A DNA stretch of 18,090 bases from Burkholderiales bacterium (GTDB taxonomy: Bacteria; Pseudomonadota; Gammaproteobacteria; Burkholderiales; SG8-39), in contig JAQSVY010000024.1 of assembly GCA_029266935.1 (NCBI GenBank), forward strand, positions 1 through 18,090, written 5' to 3'. Position numbers and translations under genes: made by a program. This document shows positions 8,191 to 16,676 of the stretch, in pieces (within the stretch, counting starts at the first letter, position 1; each line of letters starts with the position of its first letter). A model generated the notes under the pieces. That model ran no database searches. It saw only the letters and a program-made list of their open reading frames with translations, and was not told the origin of the DNA.

Positions 8191-9880
8191 GCGATTGGCG
8201 CTGGCGGAGCGGACCCAACTCCTCGATCCGGTTGATCACGCCGTCATCAGCCAGGGCCTCATCGCCGCCGCGCGCGAGATGGGAGTCAAGCTCATTCGCT
8301 CCGCCTATTCGACGATCATCCGCGAGGCGGCGGATGCATCGGCCGCGCTCTTCGATCGCGACGGCAACGTCGTGGCGCAAGCCGAGCTCATTCCGATGCA
8401 GCTCGGCCCGATGTCCGAGATCTTTCGCTCCTGCGCTGCCGTTTATCCGGTGGAGAGCCTTGAGGACGGTGACTTCTATATCACCAACGATCCTTACTCG
8501 GGCGGGCAGCACCTGCAGGACGTGTTCATTTATTCGCCGATCTTCGTCGAGGGCGAGCTCGTCGCCTTCGCCGGCACGGTCGCCCACCATCTCGACCTCG
8601 GCGGCGGCAATCCGGGCCTCACCACGGAGGCGGTCGACGTCCACGCCGAAGGGCTGATCATCCCGCCGACCCGCTACAGCTTCGCGCGGGACTGGGAGGG
8701 TAGGGGCCCGCTGCGCCGGCTCATCGCGGCGAACATCCGCGTGCCGGACCAGACCATCGGCGATTTCGACGCCCAGTTCGCGGCGAATGCGGTCGGCGCC
8801 GAGCGCGTGCGCCAGCTCTGCCAGCGTTACGGCGCGGAGACGGTCCGCGCCTCGATGTCGGAGCTCATCGACTATTCGGAGCGGCGCTTCCGCGCGGCGC
8901 TCGCCGAGATCCCGGACGGCACCTATCACGGCCAGGACGCGGTCGACGACGACGGCCTCTCCGACACGCCGCTTACCGTCAAGGCCAAGGTCACGATCAA
9001 GGGCGACAGCATATCGGTCGATTTCGACGGCACCTGCGCGCAGGTGCGGCGCAACCTGAACTGCCCCTTCGCCTCGACCATCTCCGCGGCGCTCACCGCA
9101 ATCAAGGCGTCGCTCACGAGCGCCGACATTCCCTTCAACGAGGGCGTCAAGCGGCCGATCAAGATCACGGCGCCGCCGGGCTGCCTCGTCAACCCGACCT
9201 ATCCGGCGCCGGTGCGCGCGCGGATGGAGGCGGCCTATCGCAGCTTCAACGCGGTGCTGAAGGCGCTCGCCCAGGTCGCGCCGGACAGGGTGATAGCCGG
9301 CGGCAACGATACCACCCTCGTCACCTCGATCTCGCATCTCAACGCCGGCAAGTATCGCGTCTATCTCGAGGTCTATGGCGGCGGCTACGGCGCCTCGCCG
9401 CGGCAGGACGGGTGCGATGCCGTCGACTCGCCGCTCTCGAACTGCACGAACACGCCCGTCGAGGCGACGGACATGGATTTCGAGCATTTCCGGCTCACCG
9501 GCTACGGGCTCATTCCGGATTCTTGCGGGCATGGCCGGCATCGCGGCGGGCTCGGCTTCTTCCGCCGGTTCGAGGTGCTGAAGGACCAGGTCAATTTCGC
9601 GATCTATGCCGATCGCTTCCGCCTCGCGCCCTATGGTCTCTTCGGCGGCAGCGACGGGCAGCGCGCCCGCTGCGAGGTGGTGCGCGGTGGCAAGACCATC
9701 CCGGTCAAGAGCAAGGACGGGATGGAGCTGCGCAAGGGCGACATCCTGACCCTCTACACCGCCGGCGGCGGCGGCTTCGGGCCGATCGCCGAGCGCGATC
9801 CGAACGCGGTCCTGCGCGACGTAAGGCAGGGCTATCTCACGGCGGAGACCGCCCGGCGCGTCTATGGCGTCAGCGCCTGA
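8183..9880 (+). CDS. hyuB: Hydantoinase/5-oxoprolinase subunit B (hyuB1)
   Basis: This 565-residue protein is a full-length Hydantoinase_B subunit, the partner of HyuA in ATP-dependent hydrolysis of cyclic amides (5-oxoproline, N-methylhydantoin, hydantoins; the related acetone and acetophenone carboxylases share the fold). Family hallmarks are LFDRDGNVVAQ (57-67), TNDPYSGGQHLQDV (101-114) and the metal-type VAHHLDLGGG (133-141), with YGGGYGAS and CTNTPVE in the C-terminal half. The ATG at 8183 overlaps the remaining hyuA1 reading frame by 8 nt, typical of translational coupling. There is no frame damage even though its natural partner hyuA1 is broken. It may assemble with HyuA2, or be poorly translated now that ribosomes stop early in hyuA1 (inference). 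Confidence 0.94.
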   Translation: MLERLALAERTQLLDPVDHAVISQGLIAAAREMGVKLIRSAYSTIIREAADASAALFDRDGNVVAQAELIPMQLGPMSEIFRSCAAVYPVESLEDGDFYITNDPYSGGQHLQDVFIYSPIFVEGELVAFAGTVAHHLDLGGGNPGLTTEAVDVHAEGLIIPPTRYSFARDWEGRGPLRRLIAANIRVPDQTIGDFDAQFAANAVGAERVRQLCQRYGAETVRASMSELIDYSERRFRAALAEIPDGTYHGQDAVDDDGLSDTPLTVKAKVTIKGDSISVDFDGTCAQVRRNLNCPFASTISAALTAIKASLTSADIPFNEGVKRPIKITAPPGCLVNPTYPAPVRARMEAAYRSFNAVLKALAQVAPDRVIAGGNDTTLVTSISHLNAGKYRVYLEVYGGGYGASPRQDGCDAVDSPLSNCTNTPVEATDMDFEHFRLTGYGLIPDSCGHGRHRGGLGFFRRFEVLKDQVNFAIYADRFRLAPYGLFGGSDGQRARCEVVRGGKTIPVKSKDGMELRKGDILTLYTAGGGGFGPIAERDPNAVLRDVRQGYLTAETARRVYGVSA

Positions 9881-9887
9881 GCCGGCT

Positions 9888-11939
9888 ATGTCGGGGCTCA
9901 GCGTCGGGATCGACATCGGCGGCACCTTCACCGACGTGATCTGCGTCGGCGGCGCCGATACGCACATCATGAAGGTGCCCTCGACGCGCGCCGACCCGAG
10001 CCAGGCGGTGCAGGCGGCGCTCGATCGGCTCGCCGCCGAGCACGGCGTCCCTGCCGCTTCGATCGAGCGCTTCTGCCATGGGACGACCGTAGCGACGAAC
10101 GCGGTCATCGAGCGCAAGGGCGCGCGCGTCGGCCTGATCGCGACCGAAGGCTTCCGCGATATCATCGAGATCGGCCGGCAGATGCGCCGGCAGATGTACG
10201 ATCTGCGGCTTAAGCCCGAGACGCCGGGCTGGCTTGCCCCGGGCGCCCGGCGCGTCGAGGTGCGTGAGCGGATCTCGGCAAAGGGCGACATCGTCCAGCC
10301 GCTCGACGAGGATTCCATGCGCGCCGCCGTCGAGCGCCTGCTCGCCGAGGGCGTCGACGCGATCGCGGTCTCCCTCCTCTTCGCCTTCCTCAACCCCGTC
10401 CATGAGCGCCGCATCCGCGACCACATCGCCGCTGTCGCGCCGCATGTCGCGGTTTCGCTCTCGAGCGAGGTCGACCCGGCGTTCCGAGAATACGAGCGTA
10501 CGGTGGTGACGGCGCTCGACGCCTATGTGAAGCCGCGCGTCGACCGCTATCTCGGCCAGATGGCCGATCATCTCGCCGCATCGGACGTTCCTGCCTCGCT
10601 CCAGATCATGCAGTCCCGCGGCGGGCTTGCCGCCGCCGAGGTCGCGCGCGAGCGGCCGGTGCGGCTCTTCCTCTCCGGGCCCGCCGCCGGCGTGCTCGGC
10701 GGCTCGGCGGTCGGGGCGCTCGCCGGCTTCGAGAACCTCATCACCATCGATGTCGGCGGCACCTCGAGCGACATCGCGCTCGTCGAGCGCGGACGCACGC
10801 TCCTGCGCGCGGACATGAATGTGGACGGCTATCCCGTCCGCGTGCCGACGGTCGACGTGACCTCGCTCGGCGCGGGCGGCGGCAGCATCGCCTGGGCCGA
10901 TAGCGGCGGCGGGTTGCGCGTCGGGCCGCATTCGGCCGGCGCCGAGCCGGGGCCGGCCTGCTATGCGGCGGGCGGCGCCGAGCCGACCGTCACCGACGCC
11001 TCGCTGACCCTCGGCTATCTCGATCCGGATTATTTCGCCGGCGGCTCGCTCAAGCTCGATCGCGGCCTCGCGGAGACGGCGATCCGCGAGCGCATCGCGG
11101 CGCCGCTTGCGTTCGGGCTCGTCGAGGCGGCGCTCGGGATCCACCGCGTTGTGAATGCGCAGATGGCGGACGGCATCCGGCTCGTCTCGGTGAAGCGCGG
11201 CTTCGACGCGCGCGAATTCGTCCTCGTCCCGCTCGGCGGCGGCGGCGGCATCCACGCGACGGCGCTTGCCGAGGAGCTCGAGATCGACCGCGTGCTGGTG
11301 CCGCGCTTCCCCGGCGTGCTCTCGGCCGCCGGGCTCCTTGCCGCCCCGATCGAGCACGAGCGGTCCTGCGCCTATCACGCGCCCGTTGCGGATGCCTCGG
11401 TCGCGGCGATCCGCGAGGCCTGTGACGCGCTCGACCGCGGCGCGGCGGCACTGATGGAGCGCGAGCATGTGCAGGGTCTGACGGTTCATCGGCGCTATGC
11501 CGCCGACATGGCCTATGTCGGGCAGAGTCATCTCATCGAGGTCGGCCTCGATTTCGAAGCCGACGATCCCCTGGACGCGCTCTATCGCGATTTCGAGGCT
11601 GCGCATGAACGGATCAACGGCCACGCGACGGGCGCGCCGGCGAAGATCGTCAACCTGCGCGCGATCCACCGTGCAGATCTGCCAGGGCTCGATTTCGGCG
11701 GCCGCGCCGGCGCGGAGCCAGGCCGCTCCTTGAAGGCGCATCGCGAGGTCCATTTCGCCGGCTTGCCCGCGGCGGTCCGGACGGAGATCCATGACCGCGG
11801 GCGGATCGCCGCCGGAGAGACGATCGCGGGACCCGCGATCATCGAGCAGGACGACACGACGACCCTCCTGCCGCCGGGCTGGACGGCCCGCGTCGTGAGC
11901 GGCGCGGCGCTGCTTCTCGAACGGGCGCGCGCCTCATGA
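9888..11939 (+). CDS. hyuA: Hydantoinase/5-oxoprolinase subunit A, intact (hyuA2)
   Basis: This 683-residue protein has the complete three-part HyuA layout: an N-terminal domain (about 4-180) with GIDIGGTFTD (7-16) and HGTTVATNAVIERKG, the ATPase core (about 200-490) with LSGPAAGVLGG (262-272), IDVGGTSSDIAL (287-298), GAGGGSIAW and HSAGAEPGPACY (348-359), and a C-terminal domain after GVLSA (476-480) with RYAADMAYVGQ and a closing IAGPAIIEQDDTTTLLPPGW-type element. It supplies the ATP-binding subunit for ring opening with HyuB in the cytoplasm. I prefer ATG 9888, eight residues after an alternative in-frame ATG at 9864, because homologues begin close to the GIDIGG loop; 9864 would overlap hyuB1 by 17 nt. 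The stop overlaps the hyuB2 start as ATGA. It serves as the internal yardstick for the damage in hyuA1. Confidence 0.94.
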   Translation: MSGLSVGIDIGGTFTDVICVGGADTHIMKVPSTRADPSQAVQAALDRLAAEHGVPAASIERFCHGTTVATNAVIERKGARVGLIATEGFRDIIEIGRQMRRQMYDLRLKPETPGWLAPGARRVEVRERISAKGDIVQPLDEDSMRAAVERLLAEGVDAIAVSLLFAFLNPVHERRIRDHIAAVAPHVAVSLSSEVDPAFREYERTVVTALDAYVKPRVDRYLGQMADHLAASDVPASLQIMQSRGGLAAAEVARERPVRLFLSGPAAGVLGGSAVGALAGFENLITIDVGGTSSDIALVERGRTLLRADMNVDGYPVRVPTVDVTSLGAGGGSIAWADSGGGLRVGPHSAGAEPGPACYAAGGAEPTVTDASLTLGYLDPDYFAGGSLKLDRGLAETAIRERIAAPLAFGLVEAALGIHRVVNAQMADGIRLVSVKRGFDAREFVLVPLGGGGGIHATALAEELEIDRVLVPRFPGVLSAAGLLAAPIEHERSCAYHAPVADASVAAIREACDALDRGAAALMEREHVQGLTVHRRYAADMAYVGQSHLIEVGLDFEADDPLDALYRDFEAAHERINGHATGAPAKIVNLRAIHRADLPGLDFGGRAGAEPGRSLKAHREVHFAGLPAAVRTEIHDRGRIAAGETIAGPAIIEQDDTTTLLPPGWTARVVSGAALLLERARAS

Positions 11940-13615
11940 GCGGCGACCGCTTCGACCCGATCACGCTCGAGGTGATCCGCAACCGCCTCGACGTCATCGC
12001 CGAGGAGATGCAGACGACGCTCCTCAAGAGCTCCTGCTCGCCGATCGTGAAGGAGGGGCTCGACGCTTCCGCGAGCCTCTTCACGCTCGACGGCACGACG
12101 CTCGCCCAGGCCTGCGCGATCCCGATCCATCTCGCGACCTTGATCCCGTCGGTCGCGGAGATCCGCCGCGTCTTTCCGCCCGAGACCATGCAGGACGGGG
12201 ACATCTACCTCCTCAACGACCCTTATTGCGGCGGCACGCACCTCCCCGACATCGCGGTCGTCATCCCAGTCTTCGCGCGCGGGCGCCTCCTCGCGCTCGC
12301 CGCGACCATGACCCACCACCAGGACGTCGGCGGCCTCGCGGCGGGCTCGGTGCCGACGAACGCGACCGAGATCTTCCAGGAGGGCTTGCGCATTCCGGCG
12401 ATCCGCTGGGCCCGGGGCGGCGCGTTCGATCCGATGATCACTGCGATCCTGCGCCAGAACGTGCGCATCCCGGACATCTTCATGGGCGATCTCCACGCTC
12501 AGGTCGCCGCCTGCCGGATCGCCTGCATCCGCCTGCAGCAGACGGCGGAGAAATATGGCCACAACAGCCTGATGAGCGCCTTCGGGCTCCTGATCGAGCG
12601 CGCCGAGACGATGACGCGCGCGGCGCTGCGCGAGATCCCGCCGGGCACCTACCGCCATGTCGACTGGCTCGACAATGACGGCATCGAGCTCGACCGGCGG
12701 CTGCGCGTCGAGGTCGCGGTGACGGTGGCCGGCGGCGACATCCATTTCGACCTCACCGGCACGAGCCCGCAGGCGCGCGGCCCCGTGAATTGCGTGCCGT
12801 CGGGCAGCCTCGCCGCTGCCTGCTTCGCCGTGAGGGCGGTGACCGACCCGTCGATCCCGAACAATGGCGGCTGCTTCCGTCCGATCAGCCTCACCTTGCC
12901 GGAGGGCAGCCTCGTCAACCCGCGCTCGCCGGCGCCGGTGAACGCGCGCTCGGCGACGATCAAGCGGATCACCGGCTGCATGCTCTCGGCGCTCGCGACG
13001 GTGCTGCCGGAGCGGGTGCCGGCGCCCTCCGCCGGCGAGCTCCTGGTGATGGCTTTCGGCGGGCGGCGGCGCGACGGCGCGCCCTTCGTCACCGGCGAGC
13101 TCCTCGGCGGCGGGAGCGGGGCCGGGCGCGGCTTCGACGGCGTCGACGCGATCGAGACCGACGCGACGAACTGCATGAACCTGCCCGCCGAGGCGATGGA
13201 GCTCGAGGCGCCGATCCGGATAAGGCGCTGGTCGCTCTGCGCCGATTCCGGCGGCGCCGGCGAGTTCCGCGGCGGGCTCGGCCAGCTCAAGGAGTACGAG
13301 ATCCTCGACGACCTCGACGGCGCGCTGTCCTTCTCGCATCGCGGCGAGCGCCATGTCGTGGCGGCATCCGGCATGGCCGGCGGCGGCGACGGGGCGAAGG
13401 CGCGCTCGGTCATCCATCGCCGCGACGGGAGCACCGTCGAGATCCCCTCGAAGATGGTGACCGAGCTTTCGCCTGGCGACCGCGTGATCATCGAGACCGC
13501 GGGCGGCGCCGGCTGGGGACCGCCGGCCCGTCGCTCGGGCGAGGCGCTTGCGGCGGACATCGCAAATGGCAAGGTGAGCACTGCAGAAGCAAGGCGCCTC
13601 GACGACGGCGCATGA
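11936..13615 (+). CDS. hyuB: Hydantoinase/5-oxoprolinase subunit B (hyuB2)
   Basis: This 559-residue Hydantoinase_B protein is the partner of HyuA2, with which it shares an ATGA overlap (11936-11939). Hallmarks are ASLFTLDGTTLAQ (46-58), LLNDPYCGGTHLPDI (92-106), MTHHQDVGG (125-133) and, in the C-terminal half, GGGSGAGRGFDGVDA and a TNCMNLPAEAMELEAP stretch. Its sequence differs clearly from HyuB1 even in the conserved core (PYCGGTHLPD against PYSGGQHLQD, HHQD against HHLD). The two A+B pairs are therefore diverged paralogues, not a recent duplication, and may act on different cyclic amides. The stop overlaps an in-frame ATG of the next gene, so the TRAP genes belong to the same transcript. 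Confidence 0.94.
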   Translation: MSGDRFDPITLEVIRNRLDVIAEEMQTTLLKSSCSPIVKEGLDASASLFTLDGTTLAQACAIPIHLATLIPSVAEIRRVFPPETMQDGDIYLLNDPYCGGTHLPDIAVVIPVFARGRLLALAATMTHHQDVGGLAAGSVPTNATEIFQEGLRIPAIRWARGGAFDPMITAILRQNVRIPDIFMGDLHAQVAACRIACIRLQQTAEKYGHNSLMSAFGLLIERAETMTRAALREIPPGTYRHVDWLDNDGIELDRRLRVEVAVTVAGGDIHFDLTGTSPQARGPVNCVPSGSLAAACFAVRAVTDPSIPNNGGCFRPISLTLPEGSLVNPRSPAPVNARSATIKRITGCMLSALATVLPERVPAPSAGELLVMAFGGRRRDGAPFVTGELLGGGSGAGRGFDGVDAIETDATNCMNLPAEAMELEAPIRIRRWSLCADSGGAGEFRGGLGQLKEYEILDDLDGALSFSHRGERHVVAASGMAGGGDGAKARSVIHRRDGSTVEIPSKMVTELSPGDRVIIETAGGAGWGPPARRSGEALAADIANGKVSTAEARRLDDGA

Positions 13616-13644
13616 CCGGACGCAGTCCGGCACAGGGGGCAAGG

Positions 13645-14169
13645 ATGATCGAACGGGCAATCTGGGGCCTGGCCTATGCCTTTGCGCTCGTCGCGGGCGT
13701 CAGCATCGTGCTGATGATGCTGCAGACGGTGACGGACGTGTTCATGACGAATGTGTTCGGCCGCCCGATCGAGGGCAACCTCGAGATCAGCTCGATCTAT
13801 CACATGGTCCTGGTGGTGTTCCTGCCGCTCGCGCTCGTGGAGCTGCGGCACGAGAACATCAGCGCCGACATCCTCGTGCGGCTGTTTCCGCAGCGCGTGC
13901 AGCAGATCGTGTACGGGCTCGGGCAGCTCGTCGGCGCCGTCTTCTTCGGAATCCTCGCCTACCAGACCTGGCTCGACGCGGTGAACGCCTGGCGCATCAA
14001 CGAGATCATGATGGGCTCCACCTATGTGACCATCTGGCCGGCGCGCTTCGCCCTGCCGCTCGGCTTCGTCGCCGTGCTTCTCGTCTCGCTCCTCCATGCT
14101 TGGAAGGGGTTCACCGATCCCTCATTCGACCCGGTGCCGCCGGCGCCGGAGATCGAGGAAGCGGTCTGA
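13645..14169 (+). CDS. dctQ: TRAP transporter small membrane subunit (DctQ family)
   Basis: The 174-residue product is the four-helix small integral subunit of a TRAP (tripartite ATP-independent periplasmic) importer, which works with DctM and a periplasmic binding protein and is driven by an ion gradient. Hydrophobic segments lie at about residues 3-28, 48-68, 84-106 and 130-151. Typical DctQ elements are FGRPIEGNLEISS after helix 1 and the RHENISADIL stretch after helix 2. I chose ATG 13645 because AGGGGG (13634-13639) lies 5 nt upstream; ATG 13612 overlaps the hyuB2 stop as ATGA and would add eleven polar residues. The stop is 9 nt before the dctM start. The product of the opposite-strand dctP gene is the natural third component. 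Confidence 0.92.
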   Translation: MIERAIWGLAYAFALVAGVSIVLMMLQTVTDVFMTNVFGRPIEGNLEISSIYHMVLVVFLPLALVELRHENISADILVRLFPQRVQQIVYGLGQLVGAVFFGILAYQTWLDAVNAWRINEIMMGSTYVTIWPARFALPLGFVAVLLVSLLHAWKGFTDPSFDPVPPAPEIEEAV

Positions 14170-14178
14170 GGCGCCGCC

Positions 14179-15486
14179 GTGGACAAGCTCACGATCGGCC
14201 TTCTCGCGCTTGGCGGCGGCCTCGCGCTCATCGCGCTCCGCATCCAGATCGGCGTCGCGCTCGGCATCGTCTCGTTCTTCGGCATCGCCGCGATCCTGAA
14301 TATGCGAGCCGCCTGGGGCATCGTCACGGCGGTGCCGTTCAATTTCGTCGGCGATTGGAATCTGACCGCGATCCCGATGTTCCTGCTCATGGGCTACGTG
14401 GCGTCCGCGGCGGGATTGTCGCGCGGCCTCTTCCGCGCCATGCGCATCTTCCTCTCCTGGCTGCCCGGCGGGCTCGCGGTCGCGAGCATCTTCGCCTGCG
14501 CGCTCCTGTCCACGGCGTCGGGTTCGAGCGTCGCGACCGCCTCCGCCTTCGCGCGCATCGCGACCCCCGAGATGCTGCGCCACCGCTACGAGCCGGGGCT
14601 CGCGAGCGGCGTCGTCGCCGTCGGCGGTACCCTCGGCAACCTCATCCCGCCGGGAATCCTCACCGTCATCTACGGCTATATCGCCGAGGTCTCGATCGCG
14701 AAGCTCTTCGTCGCCTGCTTCATTCCGGGCATCCTGACCGCCTTCATGTTCTCGGCCTGCATCATCATCCGGGTGAAGCTCAACCCGTCGCTCGCGCCGC
14801 CGGTCGAGGAGACCTTCTCGCGCGAGGAGCGCCTGCAGGCCGTGAAGGATATCTGGCCACTGCCGGTGCTGATGGTCGGCGTCCTCGTCGGCATCTTCTT
14901 CGGCATCTTCACGCCGACGGAAGCCGGCGCGGTCGGCGCCTTCCTCGCCTTCGGCCTTGCGGCCGCGCGCCGCCTCCTCACCTGGGAGGTCATCCGCGTC
15001 TCGGTGTTCCAGACGCTCACCGGAACAGCCAGCATCTTCATGGTCGTGATCGGGACCGTCCTGCTCGCCCGGCTGATGGCGCTCAGCGGCGTGCCCGCCT
15101 ACCTCTCCGAGCAGCTGCTGTCGCTCGGCTCGAGCCAGCTTGCGGTCGTGCTCATGGTCGCGGCGCTCTATCTGTTTCTCGGCTGCTTCCTCGACGCGAT
15201 CGGCATCCTGCTTCTCACCGCGCCGATCGTCCTGCCGGTTGCCCGCGAGGCCGGCGTCGACCTCATCTGGTTCGGCGTCCTGATCGTGAAGCTTCTTGAG
15301 ATGGGGCTGATCACGCCGCCCGTCGGCCTCAACGTTTATGTGATCAAGGCGGCGCTCGGCAGCATGGTGAGTCTCACGACGATCTTCCGCGGCGTGATGT
15401 GGTTCCTCGCCGTCGACATGATCACGCTGACGCTCTTGATTCTCTTCCCCTGGCTGTCCCTCGTCCTCGTCCGCTTCATGGACTGA
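14179..15486 (+). CDS. dctM: TRAP transporter large membrane subunit (DctM family)
   Basis: The 435-residue product is the large permease subunit that forms the substrate path of the TRAP importer, with about a dozen hydrophobic helices. Family signatures are visible in order: TASGSSVATASAFARIATPEM (near 113-133), GTLGNLIPPGI, FGIFTPTEAGAVGAF in the middle, LGCFLDAIGILLLTAPIVLP and GLITPPVGLNVYVIKA near the C-terminus. The start is GTG 14179. A GAGG that includes the last bases of the dctQ stop (TGAGG) lies 7 nt upstream, so the Shine-Dalgarno is built into the end of dctQ. It is the last gene of the hyuABAB-dctQM operon and faces the 3' end of dctP across a hairpin. Confidence 0.94.
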   Translation: MDKLTIGLLALGGGLALIALRIQIGVALGIVSFFGIAAILNMRAAWGIVTAVPFNFVGDWNLTAIPMFLLMGYVASAAGLSRGLFRAMRIFLSWLPGGLAVASIFACALLSTASGSSVATASAFARIATPEMLRHRYEPGLASGVVAVGGTLGNLIPPGILTVIYGYIAEVSIAKLFVACFIPGILTAFMFSACIIIRVKLNPSLAPPVEETFSREERLQAVKDIWPLPVLMVGVLVGIFFGIFTPTEAGAVGAFLAFGLAAARRLLTWEVIRVSVFQTLTGTASIFMVVIGTVLLARLMALSGVPAYLSEQLLSLGSSQLAVVLMVAALYLFLGCFLDAIGILLLTAPIVLPVAREAGVDLIWFGVLIVKLLEMGLITPPVGLNVYVIKAALGSMVSLTTIFRGVMWFLAVDMITLTLLILFPWLSLVLVRFMD

Positions 15487-15505
15487 GCATCGCTGGCAAG
15501 AAAAT

Positions 15506-15530
15506 ATGGCCGGGACGGAGGCCCGGCCAT
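15506..15530 (-). terminator. Hairpin between the convergent dctM and dctP genes
   Basis: ATGGCCGGG (15506-15514) and CCCGGCCAT (15522-15530) form a perfect 9-bp stem with a 7-nt loop. On the minus strand the stem is followed by ATTTTCTT, fitting an intrinsic terminator for dctP, 18 nt past its stop. On the plus strand no T-run follows, so termination of dctM by the same hairpin would be weaker or Rho-assisted. Its place between converging genes suggests it serves both. Confidence 0.75.
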
Positions 15531-15548
15531 TCCGAGCGGCAGGACGGA

Positions 15549-16676
15549 TCAGGACCCGTAGCCGTTCACGTCGACCTTGCTGTAGAGGTTGTCGCGAAGC
15601 ACCTTCTTCAGCGCCTCCTTGTCCTTCATGTCGATCTTGCTGAAGAGCTCGCCCCATTTCGCGCGCGTCGCCTCGAAGCGCTGCACGAGCCCTTCCGGAT
15701 CCTTCAGCTTGAAGCGCTCCTTGCCTTCCTTGAGCGCGAGGTCGCGCGCGCCGGTCGCGACGAACTCGTCGAGCGCCTTCTGCAGGTCGGCGGCGGGCTT
15801 CGTGATCGTCACGCCCTTGCTCGGCGCCTCCTTCATCGCACCCTCCGCATCGGCCGTGTAGCCGAGCGCCGTCTCGATCATCGCGTCCGAGATGGTGTCG
15901 AGGAGGACCCGGCGCTGCTCGGGCTTGAGCTTCTGCCAGGTCGGCCCCTGGATCGCGTGCTGCCAGCCGGCATAGTAGGAGCCGAGGTCGATGTCGGTCA
16001 CGTGCTTGGCGACGTCCCAGAGCGAACGGCTCTTCATGTCGTTCGCGGCGTTCGCGGCGCAGTCGAGCTGCCCCTTCTCGAGCCCGGTGAACATCTCTGA
16101 GGAGGCGACGTTGACCGGCACGGCGCCGACCGCCTTCGCCCATTCCGAGTGCACGGCGCCCGGCATGCGGATCTTCTTGCCCCTGATGTCGGCGAGCGTC
16201 TCGACCTTCGTCCGGCACATCAGCACGTAGGGCGGGGTCGCGTAGCCGCCGAGATAGACGATCTTGTGCCGGCGGAACATGTCCCGCATCGCGGGATCGT
16301 TCATGTAGAAGTCGGAGACCGCGGCCGCCGTCGCGACGTTGTTCTTGAGCCCGATGCCGAGGATCGCGACGACGTTGTCCTCGGGGAGGTCGGCCGGGGT
16401 GTAGGTGCCGGCGTGATAGGTGATCTGGGCGATGCCGTCGCGCAGCCCGCTCAAATGCGCGTTCGGGGGCAAGAGCGCCGTCCCGGTGAAGACCTTGATC
16501 TTGAGCTGCCCCTTCGAGGCGGCGTCGACCTGCTTCGACCAGTCGAGATAGCCGTATTTCGTCAGCGGATGCGTGTCGGGGAACCAGATGCTTCCGATGA
16601 TCTCGGTCTGCGCCTGCGCCGGGCCAAAGCCGGCGAAGAGGCCCGTCAGAAGCGCGGCGGCGGTGACACGACGCAT
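15549..16676 (-). CDS. dctP: TRAP transporter solute-binding protein (DctP family)
   Basis: The 375-residue product is the periplasmic receptor of a TRAP importer. Residues 1-23 form a clear Sec signal peptide (MRRVTAAALLTGLFAGFGPA, then QAQ), cleaved after AQA, followed by the mature start TEIIGSIWFPDTHPLTK. The DctP fold is supported by VLMCRTKVETLADIRGKKIRMPG in the middle, whose arginine (MCR or KIR) is the usual kind of carboxylate-contacting residue, and by the SSEMFTGLEKGQLDC element. The ATG at 16676 has AAGGAGG (16683-16689) 6 nt upstream. ATG 16682 sits directly against that site and the frame to 16775 lacks one, so I reject both. The gene faces dctM and carries its own upstream region, so it is transcribed apart from dctQM. 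The ligand is presumably an acid derived from, or related to, the HyuA/B substrate (inference). Confidence 0.93.
   Translation of the reverse strand: MRRVTAAALLTGLFAGFGPAQAQTEIIGSIWFPDTHPLTKYGYLDWSKQVDAASKGQLKIKVFTGTALLPPNAHLSGLRDGIAQITYHAGTYTPADLPEDNVVAILGIGLKNNVATAAAVSDFYMNDPAMRDMFRRHKIVYLGGYATPPYVLMCRTKVETLADIRGKKIRMPGAVHSEWAKAVGAVPVNVASSEMFTGLEKGQLDCAANAANDMKSRSLWDVAKHVTDIDLGSYYAGWQHAIQGPTWQKLKPEQRRVLLDTISDAMIETALGYTADAEGAMKEAPSKGVTITKPAADLQKALDEFVATGARDLALKEGKERFKLKDPEGLVQRFEATRAKWGELFSKIDMKDKEALKKVLRDNLYSKVDVNGYGS

Noticed and set aside
8054..10426. 790-codon minus-strand frame opposite hyuB1 and hyuA2
   Set aside because: Low-complexity Arg/Ala/Asp-rich translation lying antisense to two well-conserved genes; an effect of third-position GC.
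6320..11100. Base-composition change across the hyuA1 break as a sign of gene transfer
   Set aside because: Hand counts of single 60-nt lines vary widely (35 G+C at 6841-6900, 45 at 11041-11100, but 41 at 2401-2460), so no boundary can be claimed without a proper windowed calculation.
9870..11792. 640-codon minus-strand frame opposite hyuA2
   Set aside because: Same shadow behaviour; no recognisable motif, while the plus strand carries complete HyuA signatures.
12790..13644. Plus-strand frame continuing upstream of dctQ, giving a 459-residue reading
   Set aside because: The upstream part is out-of-frame hyuB2 sequence rich in Arg/Gly; real DctQ homology begins only near 13645.
11582..14097. 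Long minus-strand frames opposite hyuB2 and dctQ
   Set aside because: No domain signature; the plus-strand genes explain the region fully.
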